DNA from: Bosea sp. Tri-49
Lineage (GTDB): Bacteria > Pseudomonadota > Alphaproteobacteria > Rhizobiales > Beijerinckiaceae
Length of the DNA stretch: 64,000 bases
Direction of reading: 5' to 3'
NCBI RefSeq assembly: GCF_003952665.1
Contig: NZ_CP017946.1
Location: 248,001 to 312,000 of the forward strand
Positions 8,840 through 18,315 of this stretch are shown one piece after another (positions within the stretch are counted from its first letter, which is position 1; each line of letters opens with the position of its first letter). A program made the position numbers and the translations under genes. The notes below the pieces were generated by a model, which saw only the letters and a program-made list of their open reading frames with translations, was not told the origin of the DNA and searched no databases.

Positions 8840-10269
8840 TGACCCCTATTACGGTTTTCGCCGGCAAGACGCTTGCTCTGTTCGGCTTGGGCGGCTCGGG
8901 GCTGGTGACGGCGCGTGCGCTCGTCGCTGGCGCGGCCAAGGTTGCTTGCTGGGACGATAATCAGGCGAGCCGCGACAAGGCGGCGGCCGAGGGGCTCTCC
9001 GTTGTCGATCTCGCCACCGCCGACTGGTCGGGTTTTGCCGCTTTCGTGCTGTCGCCTGGCGTGCCGTTGACTCATCCCGCGCCACACTGGACGGTTGAGA
9101 AAGCCAGGGCCGCGAATGTCCCAGTGATCGGCGACATCGAATTGTTCTTCCTCGAACGGGCGAAGATTGCGCCCGCTGCGCCGGTGATCTGCATCACCGG
9201 CACCAATGGCAAGTCGACGACGACAGCGCTGATTGCGCATGTGCTTGAGGCCGCCGGCCGCGACGTGCAGATGGGCGGCAATATCGGCACCGCCGTGCTG
9301 GCGCTGGAGCCACCGGCTCTGGATCGCATCCATGTCGTCGAGTGCTCGACCTTTCAGATCGATCTGGCGCCGTCGATGAAGCCGAGCGTCGGCATCCAGA
9401 TGAACCTGACGCCGGATCATCTCGACCGGCACGGCACCTTCGAAGCCTATGGCGCGATCAAGGAGCGGCTAGTCGCGGCCTCCGACATCGCGGTTGTAGG
9501 CGTCGACGACGAGCCGTCGAAGCAGATGGCGCGCCGGCGCGCCGCGCAGGCTAAGCCGCTCGTGAAGATCAGCGGCGAGCAGCCGCTCGACGAGGGCGTC
9601 TTCGCCGGCGTCACCGCCAATGCCGGCCAGCTCGACACCCGTATCGTCGAGGTCAGGGACGGCAAGCCGAAGGTCGTCGCCAATCTCGCCGGCATCGGTT
9701 CCTTGCGTGGCAGCCATAATGCCCAGAATGCGGCGGCTGCCTTTGCCGCCTGCGCGGCGCTTGGCCTGACGGCCGAGGAAGTCGCCGCCGGTTTCAGGAG
9801 CTATCCCGGGCTGAAGCACCGGATGGAGGAGCTCGGCCGCATCGGGCGCGTCGTCTTCATCAACGATTCCAAGGCGACCAATGCCGACTCGACCGAGAAG
9901 GCGTTGACCTCCTTCCGCGAGATATTCTGGATCCTCGGCGGCAAGGCCAAGGAAGGCGGCATCGAGTCGCTAAGGCGCTATTTCCCCAACATCGCCCACG
10001 CCTATCTGATCGGCGCAGCGAGCGACCTCTTCGCCGCGACCTTCGACGATGACGGCCGCGTTGCTTACGAGCGCAGTGGCACGCTCGACATCGCGGTCGC
10101 GTCCGCGACGAAGGTGGCGCTGGCGCGGGAAGGGACCGGCGAGATCGCCGTGCTGCTCTCGCCGGCCTGCGCCTCCTACGATCAGTTCCCGAATTTCGAG
10201 GTGCGGGGCGACGCGTTCCGGGCGCTGGTCAAGGCGCTGCCGGGATTCGAGGCGGTTGCAGCCCGCTAG
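8839..10269 (+). CDS. murD: UDP-MurNAc-L-alanine:D-glutamate ligase MurD
   Basis: This 476-residue Mur ligase adds D-glutamate to UDP-MurNAc-L-Ala. An N-terminal Rossmann-like domain starts with LALFGLGGSG. The ATP loop GTNGKST lies at 121-127, followed by MGGNIGTAVL, ECSTFQID and LTPDHLDRHG. The C-terminal domain has FINDSKATNADST and ILGGKAKEGG. The ATG at 8839 shares its first base with the mraY stop; a TTG three bases earlier is possible but unneeded. It is the last gene of the first dcw block, and unrelated genes follow. Confidence 0.96.
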   Translation: MTPITVFAGKTLALFGLGGSGLVTARALVAGAAKVACWDDNQASRDKAAAEGLSVVDLATADWSGFAAFVLSPGVPLTHPAPHWTVEKARAANVPVIGDIELFFLERAKIAPAAPVICITGTNGKSTTTALIAHVLEAAGRDVQMGGNIGTAVLALEPPALDRIHVVECSTFQIDLAPSMKPSVGIQMNLTPDHLDRHGTFEAYGAIKERLVAASDIAVVGVDDEPSKQMARRRAAQAKPLVKISGEQPLDEGVFAGVTANAGQLDTRIVEVRDGKPKVVANLAGIGSLRGSHNAQNAAAAFAACAALGLTAEEVAAGFRSYPGLKHRMEELGRIGRVVFINDSKATNADSTEKALTSFREIFWILGGKAKEGGIESLRRYFPNIAHAYLIGAASDLFAATFDDDGRVAYERSGTLDIAVASATKVALAREGTGEIAVLLSPACASYDQFPNFEVRGDAFRALVKALPGFEAVAAR

Positions 10270-10321
10270 ACGGCCGTCGCGTGATAGGTTGCGGGCGGCC
10301 ATCAGCCTGGAGCCGCCCGCC

Positions 10322-10783
10322 ATGCCCAAGATCGACGTCGCCGCCGTACCGGAACGCAAGGGCTCGGGTTATCCGAAGCCCTTCGACGCCCCTTGCGCCG
10401 AGCGTATCCGCAAGCGGCTCGGCAATGCCGGCGGCCTCAGCGATTTCGGCGTCAACCTGATGCGGCTTCCGCCCGGCGGCTGGTCGAGCCAGCGGCACTG
10501 GCATTCGCATGAGGACGAGTTCGTCTATCTGCTCGAAGGAGAACTGGTCCTGGTCGAGGACCAAGGCGAGACGATGCTGCGCCCCGGCGATTGTGCCGCC
10601 TTCGCCAAGAACAGCCGCAACGGCCACCACATGATCAACCGGTCGGACAAGGTCGCGGTCTATCTCGAAGTCGGCAGCCGCCATGGGGCCGACCTCACCA
10701 CCTGCTCCGACATCGACATGATGAGCGCCAATGCCGACGGGCGCTTCGTGCACAAGGATGGCAGGCCCTATCCCGAGACGTGA
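10322..10783 (+). CDS. Cupin-domain protein
   Basis: This is a 153-residue single-domain cupin. HWHSHEDEFVYLLEGE matches the first cupin motif with metal-binding histidines and a glutamate. MLRPGDCAAFAKNSRNGHHMIN matches the second. Such small cupins bind a metal or a small ligand, and many have no known reaction. It starts 52 bases after murD and could be read by the same transcript, but it has no known wall role. Its 3' end overlaps the convergent DinB-family gene by 16 bases. Substrate unknown. Confidence 0.8.
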   Translation: MPKIDVAAVPERKGSGYPKPFDAPCAERIRKRLGNAGGLSDFGVNLMRLPPGGWSSQRHWHSHEDEFVYLLEGELVLVEDQGETMLRPGDCAAFAKNSRNGHHMINRSDKVAVYLEVGSRHGADLTTCSDIDMMSANADGRFVHKDGRPYPET

Positions 10784-11292
10784 GCTGCCGTTCTCTGCTG
10801 GCGCCGCGCCGGCTCCGACTGGTGCAGGTAGACGGCGAGCGTGTCCCAGGGCGGCATGACCTTGAGCTGCCACAGGATGCGGCAGACCTCGCCGCGATGA
10901 ACCGCCGAGTGCAGGGCGACGTGCAGGAGCATCTCCTGCTTGGTCATACGACCCTTGTCGCCATCGGTGAAGCTGAAGGCGACCGCTTCGGTCAGCATCT
11001 CGGGCGAGGCCGTCCGGACATAGTCCTGGTACCAGCGATCCGTCGCCGCGACCGCTGCCCGGAGCTCATCCAGGGATGGCGTCTCGGTTGTGTTGTCCGA
11101 GGTGTAGCCATGGTCTGTGCTGGTCAGATGCGCGGCGAAGATCTCGGCCACGACATGGTAGTGGCTGATCAGCCGCAGCGCGGTCTTGCGCTCTGCAGCT
11201 TGCGTCGCTCCATCAAGCAGCGCCAGCTTGTCGAGCAGGTCATTATTCGCCCAGGCTTGGTACCCGTACAGGGTTTGCAGCATCTCGCTCAT
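10768..11292 (-). CDS. DinB-family protein (DUF1993/DUF664-like four-helix bundle)
   Basis: This 174-residue protein starts MSEMLQTLYGYQAWANNDLLD, the usual opening of DinB/YfiT-like four-helix bundle proteins. It carries the expected metal-binding histidines: one in ISHYHVVAEIF and two in LLHVALHSAVHRGE. Members can be thiol-dependent metalloenzymes, but this one has no assigned reaction. It is divergent from the TetR-type gene 96 bp away, which is the usual layout for a regulator and its target. The reading frame stays open to 12054, but that part lies antisense to the regulator. Confidence 0.8.
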   Translation of the reverse strand: MSEMLQTLYGYQAWANNDLLDKLALLDGATQAAERKTALRLISHYHVVAEIFAAHLTSTDHGYTSDNTTETPSLDELRAAVAATDRWYQDYVRTASPEMLTEAVAFSFTDGDKGRMTKQEMLLHVALHSAVHRGEVCRILWQLKVMPPWDTLAVYLHQSEPARRQQRTAAHVSG

Positions 11293-11388
11293 GATCGATG
11301 GTCCCGCGCAAGAAATGTGAGTAATGTCCTCATATTCGGGGCCGAGGCGTCCAATTTGTCTACTCGCATTGCCAAAGAGCGGTTCTCG

Positions 11389-12009
11389 ATGCGCAAGGAG
11401 CCGCGTCAGGCGCGATCGCGGGCGACGGTGGACGCAGTGGTCGAGGCCGGGGCTCGCATTCTGAGCGAGCAGGGCTGGGGCGGCTTCACGACGAACAAGG
11501 TCGCCGATGCCGCCGGCGTCAGCATCGGCTCGCTCTATCAGTACTTCCCCGACAAGCTGTCGCTGGTCGACGCGATCAGGCGCCGGCATATCGATGACAG
11601 CCTCGCTGCGGTCCGGGGCGCTCTCGCCGAGACACAATCCCTCGTCGCGTTCGTCGAAACCCTGGTGGCCAACATCATCGAGGCGCACAGCATCCATCCG
11701 GGGCTGCATCGTGTGCTTCTGGACGAAGCGCCGGGCCTCGAGGCCTACCGGGACCAGAACAGCCAGATCGAGGCGCAGTACCTCGCCCTCTACACCGAAG
11801 CGGCGAGCGCCTATGAAGCGCAGGATCGGGGCGTTCCCGCCGCGACCGTCGGCCTCGTCATTTCCGATGCGATCGATGGCGTGATCCACAATGCGGCGCG
11901 TCGCGGCAGGCTGCGCGAGCCCCAGTTGCGGGACGAGCTCGTTAGGATGATCTGCTCGTATCTGGCGGATCGTGGCGAGGTCGCGGTGGACAAGCCGCGG
12001 CGGCTGTAA
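11389..12009 (+). CDS. TetR-family transcriptional regulator
   Basis: This is a 206-residue TetR-type regulator. The N-terminal helix-turn-helix reads TTNKVADAAGVSIGSLYQYFPDK, the classical TetR signature. It is preceded by the QARSRATVDAVVEAGARILSEQGW helix. The C-terminal ligand domain is poorly conserved. It is divergent from the DinB-family gene, with about 96 bp between them for shared control. The ATG at 11389 has a weak AAAGAG upstream; a TTG at 11356 would add 11 residues. The inducer cannot be told from sequence. Confidence 0.87.
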   Translation: MRKEPRQARSRATVDAVVEAGARILSEQGWGGFTTNKVADAAGVSIGSLYQYFPDKLSLVDAIRRRHIDDSLAAVRGALAETQSLVAFVETLVANIIEAHSIHPGLHRVLLDEAPGLEAYRDQNSQIEAQYLALYTEAASAYEAQDRGVPAATVGLVISDAIDGVIHNAARRGRLREPQLRDELVRMICSYLADRGEVAVDKPRRL

Positions 12010-12046
12010 GCCGGCGGGCGCGATCGTCGGCATCGGAATCAATCGG

Positions 12047-12063
12047 TTAACCATTCATTGACA
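12047..12063 (+). promoter_or_regulatory. CtrA-like site with -35 element before ftsW
   Basis: TTAACCATTCATTGACA contains TTAA-N7-TTGA, one mismatch from the CtrA consensus TTAA-N7-TTAA. It includes the favoured half-site TTAACCAT. The last six bases are a perfect -35 hexamer (TTGACA). No good -10 follows at 17 bp, which fits an activated promoter. The site lies about 60 bp upstream of ftsW. Confidence 0.6.
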
Positions 12064-12123
12064 GAGTGATTCGCCGGAGCGGGCGCCTTCGATCTGCCTG
12101 CTCATCGACGGAGCCTTGGAACG

Positions 12124-13263
12124 ATGGTCTCGCGCGCAGAACCCAGCCTGAGCGGCCGCTGGTGGTGGTCGATCGACCGCGTCATCCTGACGACGCTGGT
12201 GACGCTGATGGTCTCCGGCGTGGTGCTGCTGATGGCGGGCGGGCCGCCGGTCGCCGAGCGGCTGGGCCTGTCGACCTTCCATTTCGTCAACCGCCAGGTG
12301 GTCTATCTCCTGGTCGCGCTGGCGATCTTCCTCTCGACCTCGCTGCTCGCGCCGCGCCAGGTGCGGCGGATCGCGTTGGTCATCTTCCTGTTCTCTCTCG
12401 CCGGCGTGATCGGCACGCTCTATTTCGGCGTCGAGGTCAAGGGTGCCAAGCGCTGGCTGACGCTCGGGCCGCTTGGGTCGATCCAACCCTCCGAATTCCT
12501 GAAACCGGCCTTCGTCGTGCTCGCCGCCTGGGCTTTTGCCGAAGGCCATCGCCGGCCCGAGTTGCCGGGCACGATCATCGCCTTCCTGCTGCTGCCGATC
12601 ACGATCGTGCCCTTGGTGCTGCAGCCGGACTTCGGCCAGACCATCCTGGTCACCCTGGTCTGGGCCGGGCTGTTCTTCGTCGCCGGCCTGCACTGGTTCT
12701 GGGTCTTGGGGCTCGGTGGCATCGGCGCCGTCGGCCTGTTCATAGCCTATGAACTCGTCCCGCATGTGCGCGCCCGCATCGAGCGCTTCATGGACAAGGG
12801 CTCGGGCGACACCTTCCAGGTCGATACCGCGCTGGAAAGCTTCGCCCAGGGCGGCTGGTTCGGAAAGGGCCCGGGCGAAGGCACGGTCAAGCGCATCCTG
12901 CCGGACGCCCATACCGACTTCATCTTCGCGGTCACCGCCGAGGAGTTCGGCATCGTCGTCTGCATGGTGCTGGTGCTGCTTTTCGCGACGATCGTTCTGC
13001 GGGCGCTGTTCGTGGCGCAGCGTGCCGAGGATCCGTTCGTGCGCCTCGGCGTCACAGGTCTTGCCCTGCTTTTTGGCATCCAGGCCGCGATCAACATGAT
13101 GGTGAACCTGCACATGATGCCGGCCAAGGGCATGACCTTGCCGTTCATCTCCTATGGCGGCTCCTCGCTGATCTCGCTGGCGCTCGGCACCGGCTTCCTG
13201 CTGGCGCTGACCCGCAAGCGGCCGCGCGCCGAGAGCTTCGGCAAGCCGGAGCGCAGCTCGTGA
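12124..13263 (+). CDS. ftsW: Septal peptidoglycan glycosyltransferase FtsW
   Basis: This 379-residue SEDS-family membrane protein polymerises glycan from lipid II together with FtsI. About ten membrane helices are visible. Diagnostic stretches include GAKRWLTLGPLGSIQPSEF, QPDFGQTILVTLVW, the periplasmic GKGPGEGTVKRILPDAHTDF and LPFISYGGSSLISL. The ATG at 12124 is the first plausible start after the CtrA-like site. It opens the second dcw block and overlaps murG by 4 bases (GTGA). Confidence 0.96.
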   Translation: MVSRAEPSLSGRWWWSIDRVILTTLVTLMVSGVVLLMAGGPPVAERLGLSTFHFVNRQVVYLLVALAIFLSTSLLAPRQVRRIALVIFLFSLAGVIGTLYFGVEVKGAKRWLTLGPLGSIQPSEFLKPAFVVLAAWAFAEGHRRPELPGTIIAFLLLPITIVPLVLQPDFGQTILVTLVWAGLFFVAGLHWFWVLGLGGIGAVGLFIAYELVPHVRARIERFMDKGSGDTFQVDTALESFAQGGWFGKGPGEGTVKRILPDAHTDFIFAVTAEEFGIVVCMVLVLLFATIVLRALFVAQRAEDPFVRLGVTGLALLFGIQAAINMMVNLHMMPAKGMTLPFISYGGSSLISLALGTGFLLALTRKRPRAESFGKPERSS

Positions 13264-14360
13264 GCGCAGAGGCGCAGGCGCCGCTCGTCGTGCTCGCCGC
13301 CGGCGGCACGGGCGGGCACCTCTTTCCGGCCGAGGCGCTGAGCCATGCCTTGCACAGCCACGGCGCCAGGGTGGCGCTGATCACCGATACGCGCGCTGCC
13401 GAATACGCCGGCAACTTCCCGGCCGAGTCGATCCATGCGGTGCCGGCGGCGACGCCCTCGGGCAAGTCGCCGGTCGCGATGGCGAAGGCTGCCGTCGTGC
13501 TCCTGCGCGGCGGGCTGGCGGCGCGCCAGGCGATCAAGCAGCTGAAGCCCGCCATCGTCGTCGGCTTCGGCGGCTATCCGACCGTGCCGCCGGTCTTCGC
13601 CGCGGCGCTGATGGGCGTGCCGACCATGGTGCACGAGCAGAACGCCGTGATCGGCCGGGCCAACCGCTTCCTCGCGAGCCGGGTCAAGGCGATCGCGACC
13701 GGCTTTGCCGAAGTCGGCGGGCTGACACCGGAGCAGGCAAGGAAGTGTACCCAGGTTGGTAATCCGGTCCGGCCAGCGGTGATCGATGCGGCCTCGCCCT
13801 ATAGCGAGCCGGACGGGCGTCTCAACCTGCTCGTCTTCGGCGGCAGCCAGGGCGCGCGGGTGATGGCCGACATCGTCCCGCCGGCGATGCAGCTGCTCTC
13901 GCCGGAGGAGCGCGGCCGCCTGTCGATCGTCCAGCAGGCGCGGGCCGAAGATGACGAGCGGGTGCGGAAGATCTACACCTCCCTCGGTATCAGGTTCGAG
14001 ATCGCGCCCTTCTTCAAGGACCTGCCAGCGCGGATGGCGGCGGCCCATCTGGTGATCGCACGCTCCGGCGCCTCGACCATCGCCGAACTCACGGTGATCG
14101 GTCGCCCCTCGCTGCTGGTGCCATTGCCGGGCTCGCTCGACCAAGACCAGGCCGCCAATGCCGGAGTGCTCGCGAGAGCTGGCGGGGCGATGATGATCCT
14201 GCAGAACGATTTCTCGCCGCGGCGGCTCGCTGCGGAGCTGTCCGTGCTGCTCGCCGAACCGTTGCGCTTGACGGCGATGGCTCAGGCGGCCAAGAGCGCG
14301 GGCATACCGGATGCGGCCGACCGCCTGGCGCGGCTCGTGCTGCAGACCGCCCAAAACTGA
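13260..14360 (+). CDS. murG: Lipid II synthase MurG (GlcNAc transferase)
   Basis: This 366-residue GT-B glycosyltransferase adds GlcNAc to lipid I on the inner face of the membrane. The N-terminal glycine loop [15 protein letters not shown] lies at about residues 13-27. [17 protein letters not shown] follows. The C-terminal donor site shows [23 protein letters not shown] and [16 protein letters not shown]. The start is GTG at 13260, overlapping the ftsW stop. It lies 19 bases before murC. Confidence 0.96.
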   Translation: MSAEAQAPLVVLAAGGTGGHLFPAEALSHALHSHGARVALITDTRAAEYAGNFPAESIHAVPAATPSGKSPVAMAKAAVVLLRGGLAARQAIKQLKPAIVVGFGGYPTVPPVFAAALMGVPTMVHEQNAVIGRANRFLASRVKAIATGFAEVGGLTPEQARKCTQVGNPVRPAVIDAASPYSEPDGRLNLLVFGGSQGARVMADIVPPAMQLLSPEERGRLSIVQQARAEDDERVRKIYTSLGIRFEIAPFFKDLPARMAAAHLVIARSGASTIAELTVIGRPSLLVPLPGSLDQDQAANAGVLARAGGAMMILQNDFSPRRLAAELSVLLAEPLRLTAMAQAAKSAGIPDAADRLARLVLQTAQN

Positions 14361-14379
14361 TCTTTCAGGACGCGATACC

Positions 14380-15792
14380 ATGAAGCTGCCGCCGAAACTC
14401 GGCTCCATCCATTTCGTCGGCATCGGCGGCATTGGCATGTCCGGCATCGCCGAGGTCCTGCACAATCTCGGCTACAAGGTGCAGGGATCGGATGCGTCAG
14501 ACGGCGCTAACGTCAAGCGCCTGGCCGAGAAGGGCATCAAGACCTTCGTCGGCCATAAGGCCGAGAACATCGGCGAGGCCGAGGTGGTCGTGGTCTCGAC
14601 CGCGATCAAGCGTGACAATCCCGAACTGATGGCGGCGCGCGAGCAGCGCCTGCCGGTGGTGCGCCGCGCCGAGATGCTGGCCGAGCTGATGCGGCTGAAA
14701 TCCTGCGTCGCCATCGCCGGCACGCATGGCAAGACGACGACGACCTCCCTGGTCGCGACCCTGCTCGAAAAGGGCGGGCTCGACCCGACCGTGATCAATG
14801 GCGGCATCATCAACGCCTACGGCACCAATGCCCGCATGGGCGAGAGCGACTGGATGGTGGTCGAGGCCGACGAATCCGACGGCACCTTCCTGAAGCTGCC
14901 GGCTGATGTCGCGATCATCACCAATATCGACCCGGAGCACCTCGACCATTTCGGCTCGTTCGACGCGATTAAGGCGGCCTTCCGCGCCTTCGTCGAGAAC
15001 CTGCCGTTCTACGGCTTCGCGGTGATGTGCATCGACCATCCGACCGTGCAGGAGCAGGTCGGGCAGATCGAAGACCGCCGCGTCATCACCTATGGCGAGA
15101 ACCCGCAGGCCGATTTCCGCCTGCTCGACATCGACCTCTCGGGCGGCCGGTCGAAGTTCACGCTATTGATCCGCGATCGCAAGCGCGGCCGCGAGGAGGT
15201 GGTGCGCGACCTCATCATGCCGATGCCGGGCCATCACAACGCGCTCAACGCCACCGCCGCGATCGCCGTCGCCTATGATCTCGGCGTGCCGGTCGAGCAG
15301 ATCCGTGCCGGGCTGGCCGGCTTCGGCGGGGTCAAGCGCCGCTTCACCAAGACCGGCGAGTGGAACGGCGCGCTGATCTTCGACGATTACGGCCACCATC
15401 CGGTCGAGATCGCCGCCGTGCTCAAGGCCGCGCGCGCCTCGACCAAGGGCAAGGTCATCGCGGTGATGCAGCCGCACCGCTATAGCCGCCTGTCGAGCCT
15501 GTTCGCCGACTTCGCCGCCTGCTTCAACGATGCCGATTCGGTGATTATCGCCGATGTCTACGCGGCCGGCGAGCAGCCTATTGCGGGCATCGACCGCGAT
15601 TCGCTGGTGGCGGCGATCAAGGCGCGCGGCCACCGTCATACGCTGCCGCTCGAATCCCCGGACAAGCTTGCCGGCATGGTCGCTGAGCTGGCCGGCCCGG
15701 GCGACTATGTCGTCTGCCTCGGAGCGGGCAACATCACGCAATGGGCTTATGCGCTGCCGGGGGAGCTGGCGGCGCTGGGGACCTCCCGGTGA
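14380..15792 (+). CDS. murC: UDP-MurNAc:L-alanine ligase MurC
   Basis: This 470-residue Mur ligase adds the first amino acid, L-alanine, to UDP-MurNAc. The N-terminal domain has [17 protein letters not shown]. The ATP loop is GTHGKTTT starting at residue 114. [24 protein letters not shown] and the C-terminal [14 protein letters not shown] and QPHRYSR motifs complete the family pattern. The ATG at 14380 is well placed, and an upstream in-frame extension reaches into murG. It overlaps murB by GTGA. Confidence 0.97.
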   Translation: MKLPPKLGSIHFVGIGGIGMSGIAEVLHNLGYKVQGSDASDGANVKRLAEKGIKTFVGHKAENIGEAEVVVVSTAIKRDNPELMAAREQRLPVVRRAEMLAELMRLKSCVAIAGTHGKTTTTSLVATLLEKGGLDPTVINGGIINAYGTNARMGESDWMVVEADESDGTFLKLPADVAIITNIDPEHLDHFGSFDAIKAAFRAFVENLPFYGFAVMCIDHPTVQEQVGQIEDRRVITYGENPQADFRLLDIDLSGGRSKFTLLIRDRKRGREEVVRDLIMPMPGHHNALNATAAIAVAYDLGVPVEQIRAGLAGFGGVKRRFTKTGEWNGALIFDDYGHHPVEIAAVLKAARASTKGKVIAVMQPHRYSRLSSLFADFAACFNDADSVIIADVYAAGEQPIAGIDRDSLVAAIKARGHRHTLPLESPDKLAGMVAELAGPGDYVVCLGAGNITQWAYALPGELAALGTSR

Positions 15793-16712
15793 GCTTCCCG
15801 GACCTCTCCGCCGACATCCGCGCTGCCGCGCCCGAGCTGCGCGGGCGGCTTCTCGCCAATCAGGAGATGGCGGGGCTGACCTGGTTCCGCGTAGGTGGAC
15901 CGGCGCAGGTGCTGTTCAATCCGGCCGACGAGGCCGATCTCGCCTATCTGCTCGGCAAGCTGCCGGTGGAGATCCCGGTCACCGTGGTCGGGCTCGGCTC
16001 GAACCTGATCGTCCGCGATGGCGGCATTCCCGGCGTGGTCATCCGGCTCTCCGGCAAGGCCTTCGGCGAGATCGCCCGCGAGGAGGGTGACCGGTTGCGC
16101 GCCGGGACGGCCGTTCCGGATGTGAAGGTGGCGCGCGCCGCGGCCGATGCCTCGCTCGACGGGCTCGCCTTCTATCGCGGTATTCCCGGCTGCATCGGCG
16201 GGGCGCTCAGGATGAACGCCGGCGCGCATGGCGGCGAGACCACCGATGTTCTCGTCGAGGCGCGGGGCGTGACACGTGCCGGTGAGATCGTCACTTTCTC
16301 GCATGCGCAGATGGGCTTCAGCTATCGCAACTCGACCGCGCCGACCGATATGATCTTCACCTCGGCGCTGTTCCAGGGCCGGCCGGGCGAACAGGCCGCG
16401 ATCCTCGCCGAGATGGACCGGGTGACCTCGGCGCGCGAGGCGGCGCAGCCGATCAAGGAGCGCACCGGCGGCTCGACTTTCAAAAATCCTGAAGGCGGCA
16501 AGGCCTGGCAATTGATCGATGCCGCCGGCTGCCGCGGCCTGCGCATCGGCGGCGCGCAGGTCTCCGAGATGCACTGCAACTTCCTGATCAATACCGGCGG
16601 CGCGACCGCCGCCGATATCGAGGGCCTGGGCGAAGAGGTCCGCCGCCGGGTCAAGGACAACTCAGGCTATGAGTTGCACTGGGAGATCAAGCGGTTCGGT
16701 GTTGCGGCCTGA
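15789..16712 (+). CDS. murB: UDP-N-acetylenolpyruvoylglucosamine reductase MurB
   Basis: This 307-residue FAD enzyme reduces enolpyruvyl-UDP-GlcNAc to UDP-MurNAc. [14 protein letters not shown] and [19 protein letters not shown] form the FAD-binding part. [18 protein letters not shown] and FSYRNST follow, the latter holding the expected proton-donor serine. GSTFKNP near residue 230 is also typical. The GTG at 15789 overlaps the murC stop; an ATG 48 bases upstream is inside murC. Its last 26 bases overlap the convergent transporter gene. Confidence 0.95.
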   Translation: MSFPDLSADIRAAAPELRGRLLANQEMAGLTWFRVGGPAQVLFNPADEADLAYLLGKLPVEIPVTVVGLGSNLIVRDGGIPGVVIRLSGKAFGEIAREEGDRLRAGTAVPDVKVARAAADASLDGLAFYRGIPGCIGGALRMNAGAHGGETTDVLVEARGVTRAGEIVTFSHAQMGFSYRNSTAPTDMIFTSALFQGRPGEQAAILAEMDRVTSAREAAQPIKERTGGSTFKNPEGGKAWQLIDAAGCRGLRIGGAQVSEMHCNFLINTGGATAADIEGLGEEVRRRVKDNSGYELHWEIKRFGVAA

Positions 16713-17586
16713 CTGGCGCCAGCGCGTTGTCAGCCTTGCGGCGTGACAGCAGGATGCCGGCGACGGTCGAGCCGAAGATGATGGCGATGCCGAGCCATTG
16801 CTGGGCATTGAACCATTCATTGAGCAGGGCGGCGCCGAGGAAGGTCGCGACCAGCGGGCTGAGCAGGCTCAGGAAGGCGACGCCCGTCCCGATCGTGGCG
16901 ATGCCGCGCACCCAGAGCCAGTAGGCGAAGGCGGTGCCTATCACGACGAGATAGGTCAGCCCGGCGAGGTTGCGCATGGTCGGCATGGGCGGCAGGCCCT
17001 CGACCACGAGCGCGACCGGCAGGAGCAGCAGCCCGCCCAGCGTGAGCTGCCAGGCGGCGAGTGCCAGCGGCGTGCCGACCTTGCCCCAGCGCTCGATCAG
17101 GACGGTGCCGGTCGCCATCGAGGCGGCGCCGATGAGGGCGGCGACGACCCCGATCGCGTCGAGCTTCACCGTGTCGTCGATGACCAGCAGGCCGACGCCG
17201 ACGGTGCCGGCGAGCGCGGCGAGCACCTGCCCGAGGCGCGGGCGGCGCAGCAGCAGCGGCCAGGCGAGGAAGGCGACGATCAGCGGCTGCATCGAGCCCA
17301 GAGTGGCGGCGAGCCCGCCCGGCAGGCGCGAGGCGCTGAGGAAGAGCATGCCGAAGAACAGGCCGATATTGGCGAAGCCAATGATAGCGAGCGGCAGGAG
17401 CTTGTCGCGCGGCGGCAGGCCCGGCCCGAGCAACATCAGCAGGATGCCGGCGGGCAATGCGCGGAGCGCCCCGACGAGCAGCGGATGCTCGACCGGAAGC
17501 GTCTGGGTGAAGACGACATAGGTCGAGCCCCAGAGGATGGGCGCGAGGATCGTCGCGAACAGGATGCGGGTCTTGTTGTCGGCCAT
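16687..17586 (-). CDS. EamA/DMT-family transporter
   Basis: This 299-residue membrane protein has about ten hydrophobic helices in two EamA repeats. The first starts [18 protein letters not shown] and the second near [22 protein letters not shown]. Drug/metabolite transporters of this type export small molecules such as amino acids or their analogues; this substrate is unknown. It is 34 bases downstream of a nitroreductase on the same strand, so the two may form an operon controlled by the divergent MarR gene. It interrupts the dcw cluster. Confidence 0.88.
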   Translation of the reverse strand: MADNKTRILFATILAPILWGSTYVVFTQTLPVEHPLLVGALRALPAGILLMLLGPGLPPRDKLLPLAIIGFANIGLFFGMLFLSASRLPGGLAATLGSMQPLIVAFLAWPLLLRRPRLGQVLAALAGTVGVGLLVIDDTVKLDAIGVVAALIGAASMATGTVLIERWGKVGTPLALAAWQLTLGGLLLLPVALVVEGLPPMPTMRNLAGLTYLVVIGTAFAYWLWVRGIATIGTGVAFLSLLSPLVATFLGAALLNEWFNAQQWLGIAIIFGSTVAGILLSRRKADNALAPVRPQHRTA

Positions 17587-17620
17587 GGCCGTGACCTTTC
17601 GAGAGAGATGGATCCGGCGC

Positions 17621-18205
17621 TCAGGCCGGGAAGGGGCCGGAGAAAGCGGTTTCCGTCAGGGGGCGCCGGGGGCTCGGCCATTCCCGCTCGCGCAGTTGCG
17701 GCGGCAGCGTTTCGGGCTCTGCCCGGCGGCCGAGCGCGACGGCGATCTCGACGCGGAAGCGCGAGGGAACGGCGAGGCTTTTGCGGGTGGCCTCGACATC
17801 GATGCCGGCCATCGCATGGGCATGGTAGCCGAGCCGGACGGCCTGCAGGGCGATATGCGACCAGGCGGCGCCAGTGTCGAAGCTGCGGATCGGTGAAGCT
17901 TGCGCCTGCTGGCCGAGGTCGTCCGAGCCGGTATCCGACAATACGAAGACGAGGGCGGAGGCCGATCCGGCCCAGCTCTGGTTGAAGCTGTCGAGCAGCG
18001 AAACGAAGTGCGGCCAATGCGCATCGTTTCGCTGCGCATAGAGGAAGCGCCAAGGCTGCACATTATAGGCAGACGGAGCCCAGCGGGCGGCTTCCAGGAT
18101 GGTCAGTAGCGCCTCGGCAGGCATGGCCTCCGGATGGAAGGCACGCGGCGACCAGCGCTCGATGAAGATCGGGTCGATCGGGAATGCAGCGGTTCTGTCC
18201 GTCAT
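17621..18205 (-). CDS. Nitroreductase-family flavoprotein
   Basis: This 194-residue nitroreductase-like protein carries the FMN-binding opening ERWSPRAFHPEAMPAEALLTILEAARWAPSAYNVQPWRF at residues 17-55. A later FDTGAAWSHIALQAVRLGYHAHAMAG segment follows. Such enzymes reduce nitro, quinone or enone substrates with NAD(P)H through FMN. It is divergent from a MarR-type gene with a perfect 18-bp palindrome between them, which suggests direct MarR control, perhaps in response to an electrophile. The substrate is unknown. Confidence 0.88.
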   Translation of the reverse strand: MTDRTAAFPIDPIFIERWSPRAFHPEAMPAEALLTILEAARWAPSAYNVQPWRFLYAQRNDAHWPHFVSLLDSFNQSWAGSASALVFVLSDTGSDDLGQQAQASPIRSFDTGAAWSHIALQAVRLGYHAHAMAGIDVEATRKSLAVPSRFRVEIAVALGRRAEPETLPPQLREREWPSPRRPLTETAFSGPFPA

Positions 18206-18265
18206 CGTCTTGCTCTCGCGGTTTGCGGCAGCTGCGCCGGGCTGATAAGGTTGTCCGACGTCAGA

Positions 18266-18283
18266 TAATTCGATATCGAATTA
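18266..18283. promoter_or_regulatory. Perfect 18-bp palindrome, probable MarR operator
   Basis: TAATTCGATATCGAATTA lies between the divergent nitroreductase (start 18205) and marR (start 18316) genes. It is 60 bp from one start codon and 33 bp from the other. Size, AT content and symmetry fit a MarR dimer site able to repress both directions. Function is inferred from layout. Confidence 0.7.
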
Positions 18284-18315
18284 CTTGATGACGGATAATT
18301 AGGCGCAGGATTTCC

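Noticed and set aside
10591..11388. Extension of the TetR-type gene upstream
   Set aside because: The extension is antisense to the DinB-family gene. The TetR N-terminus begins near 11389.
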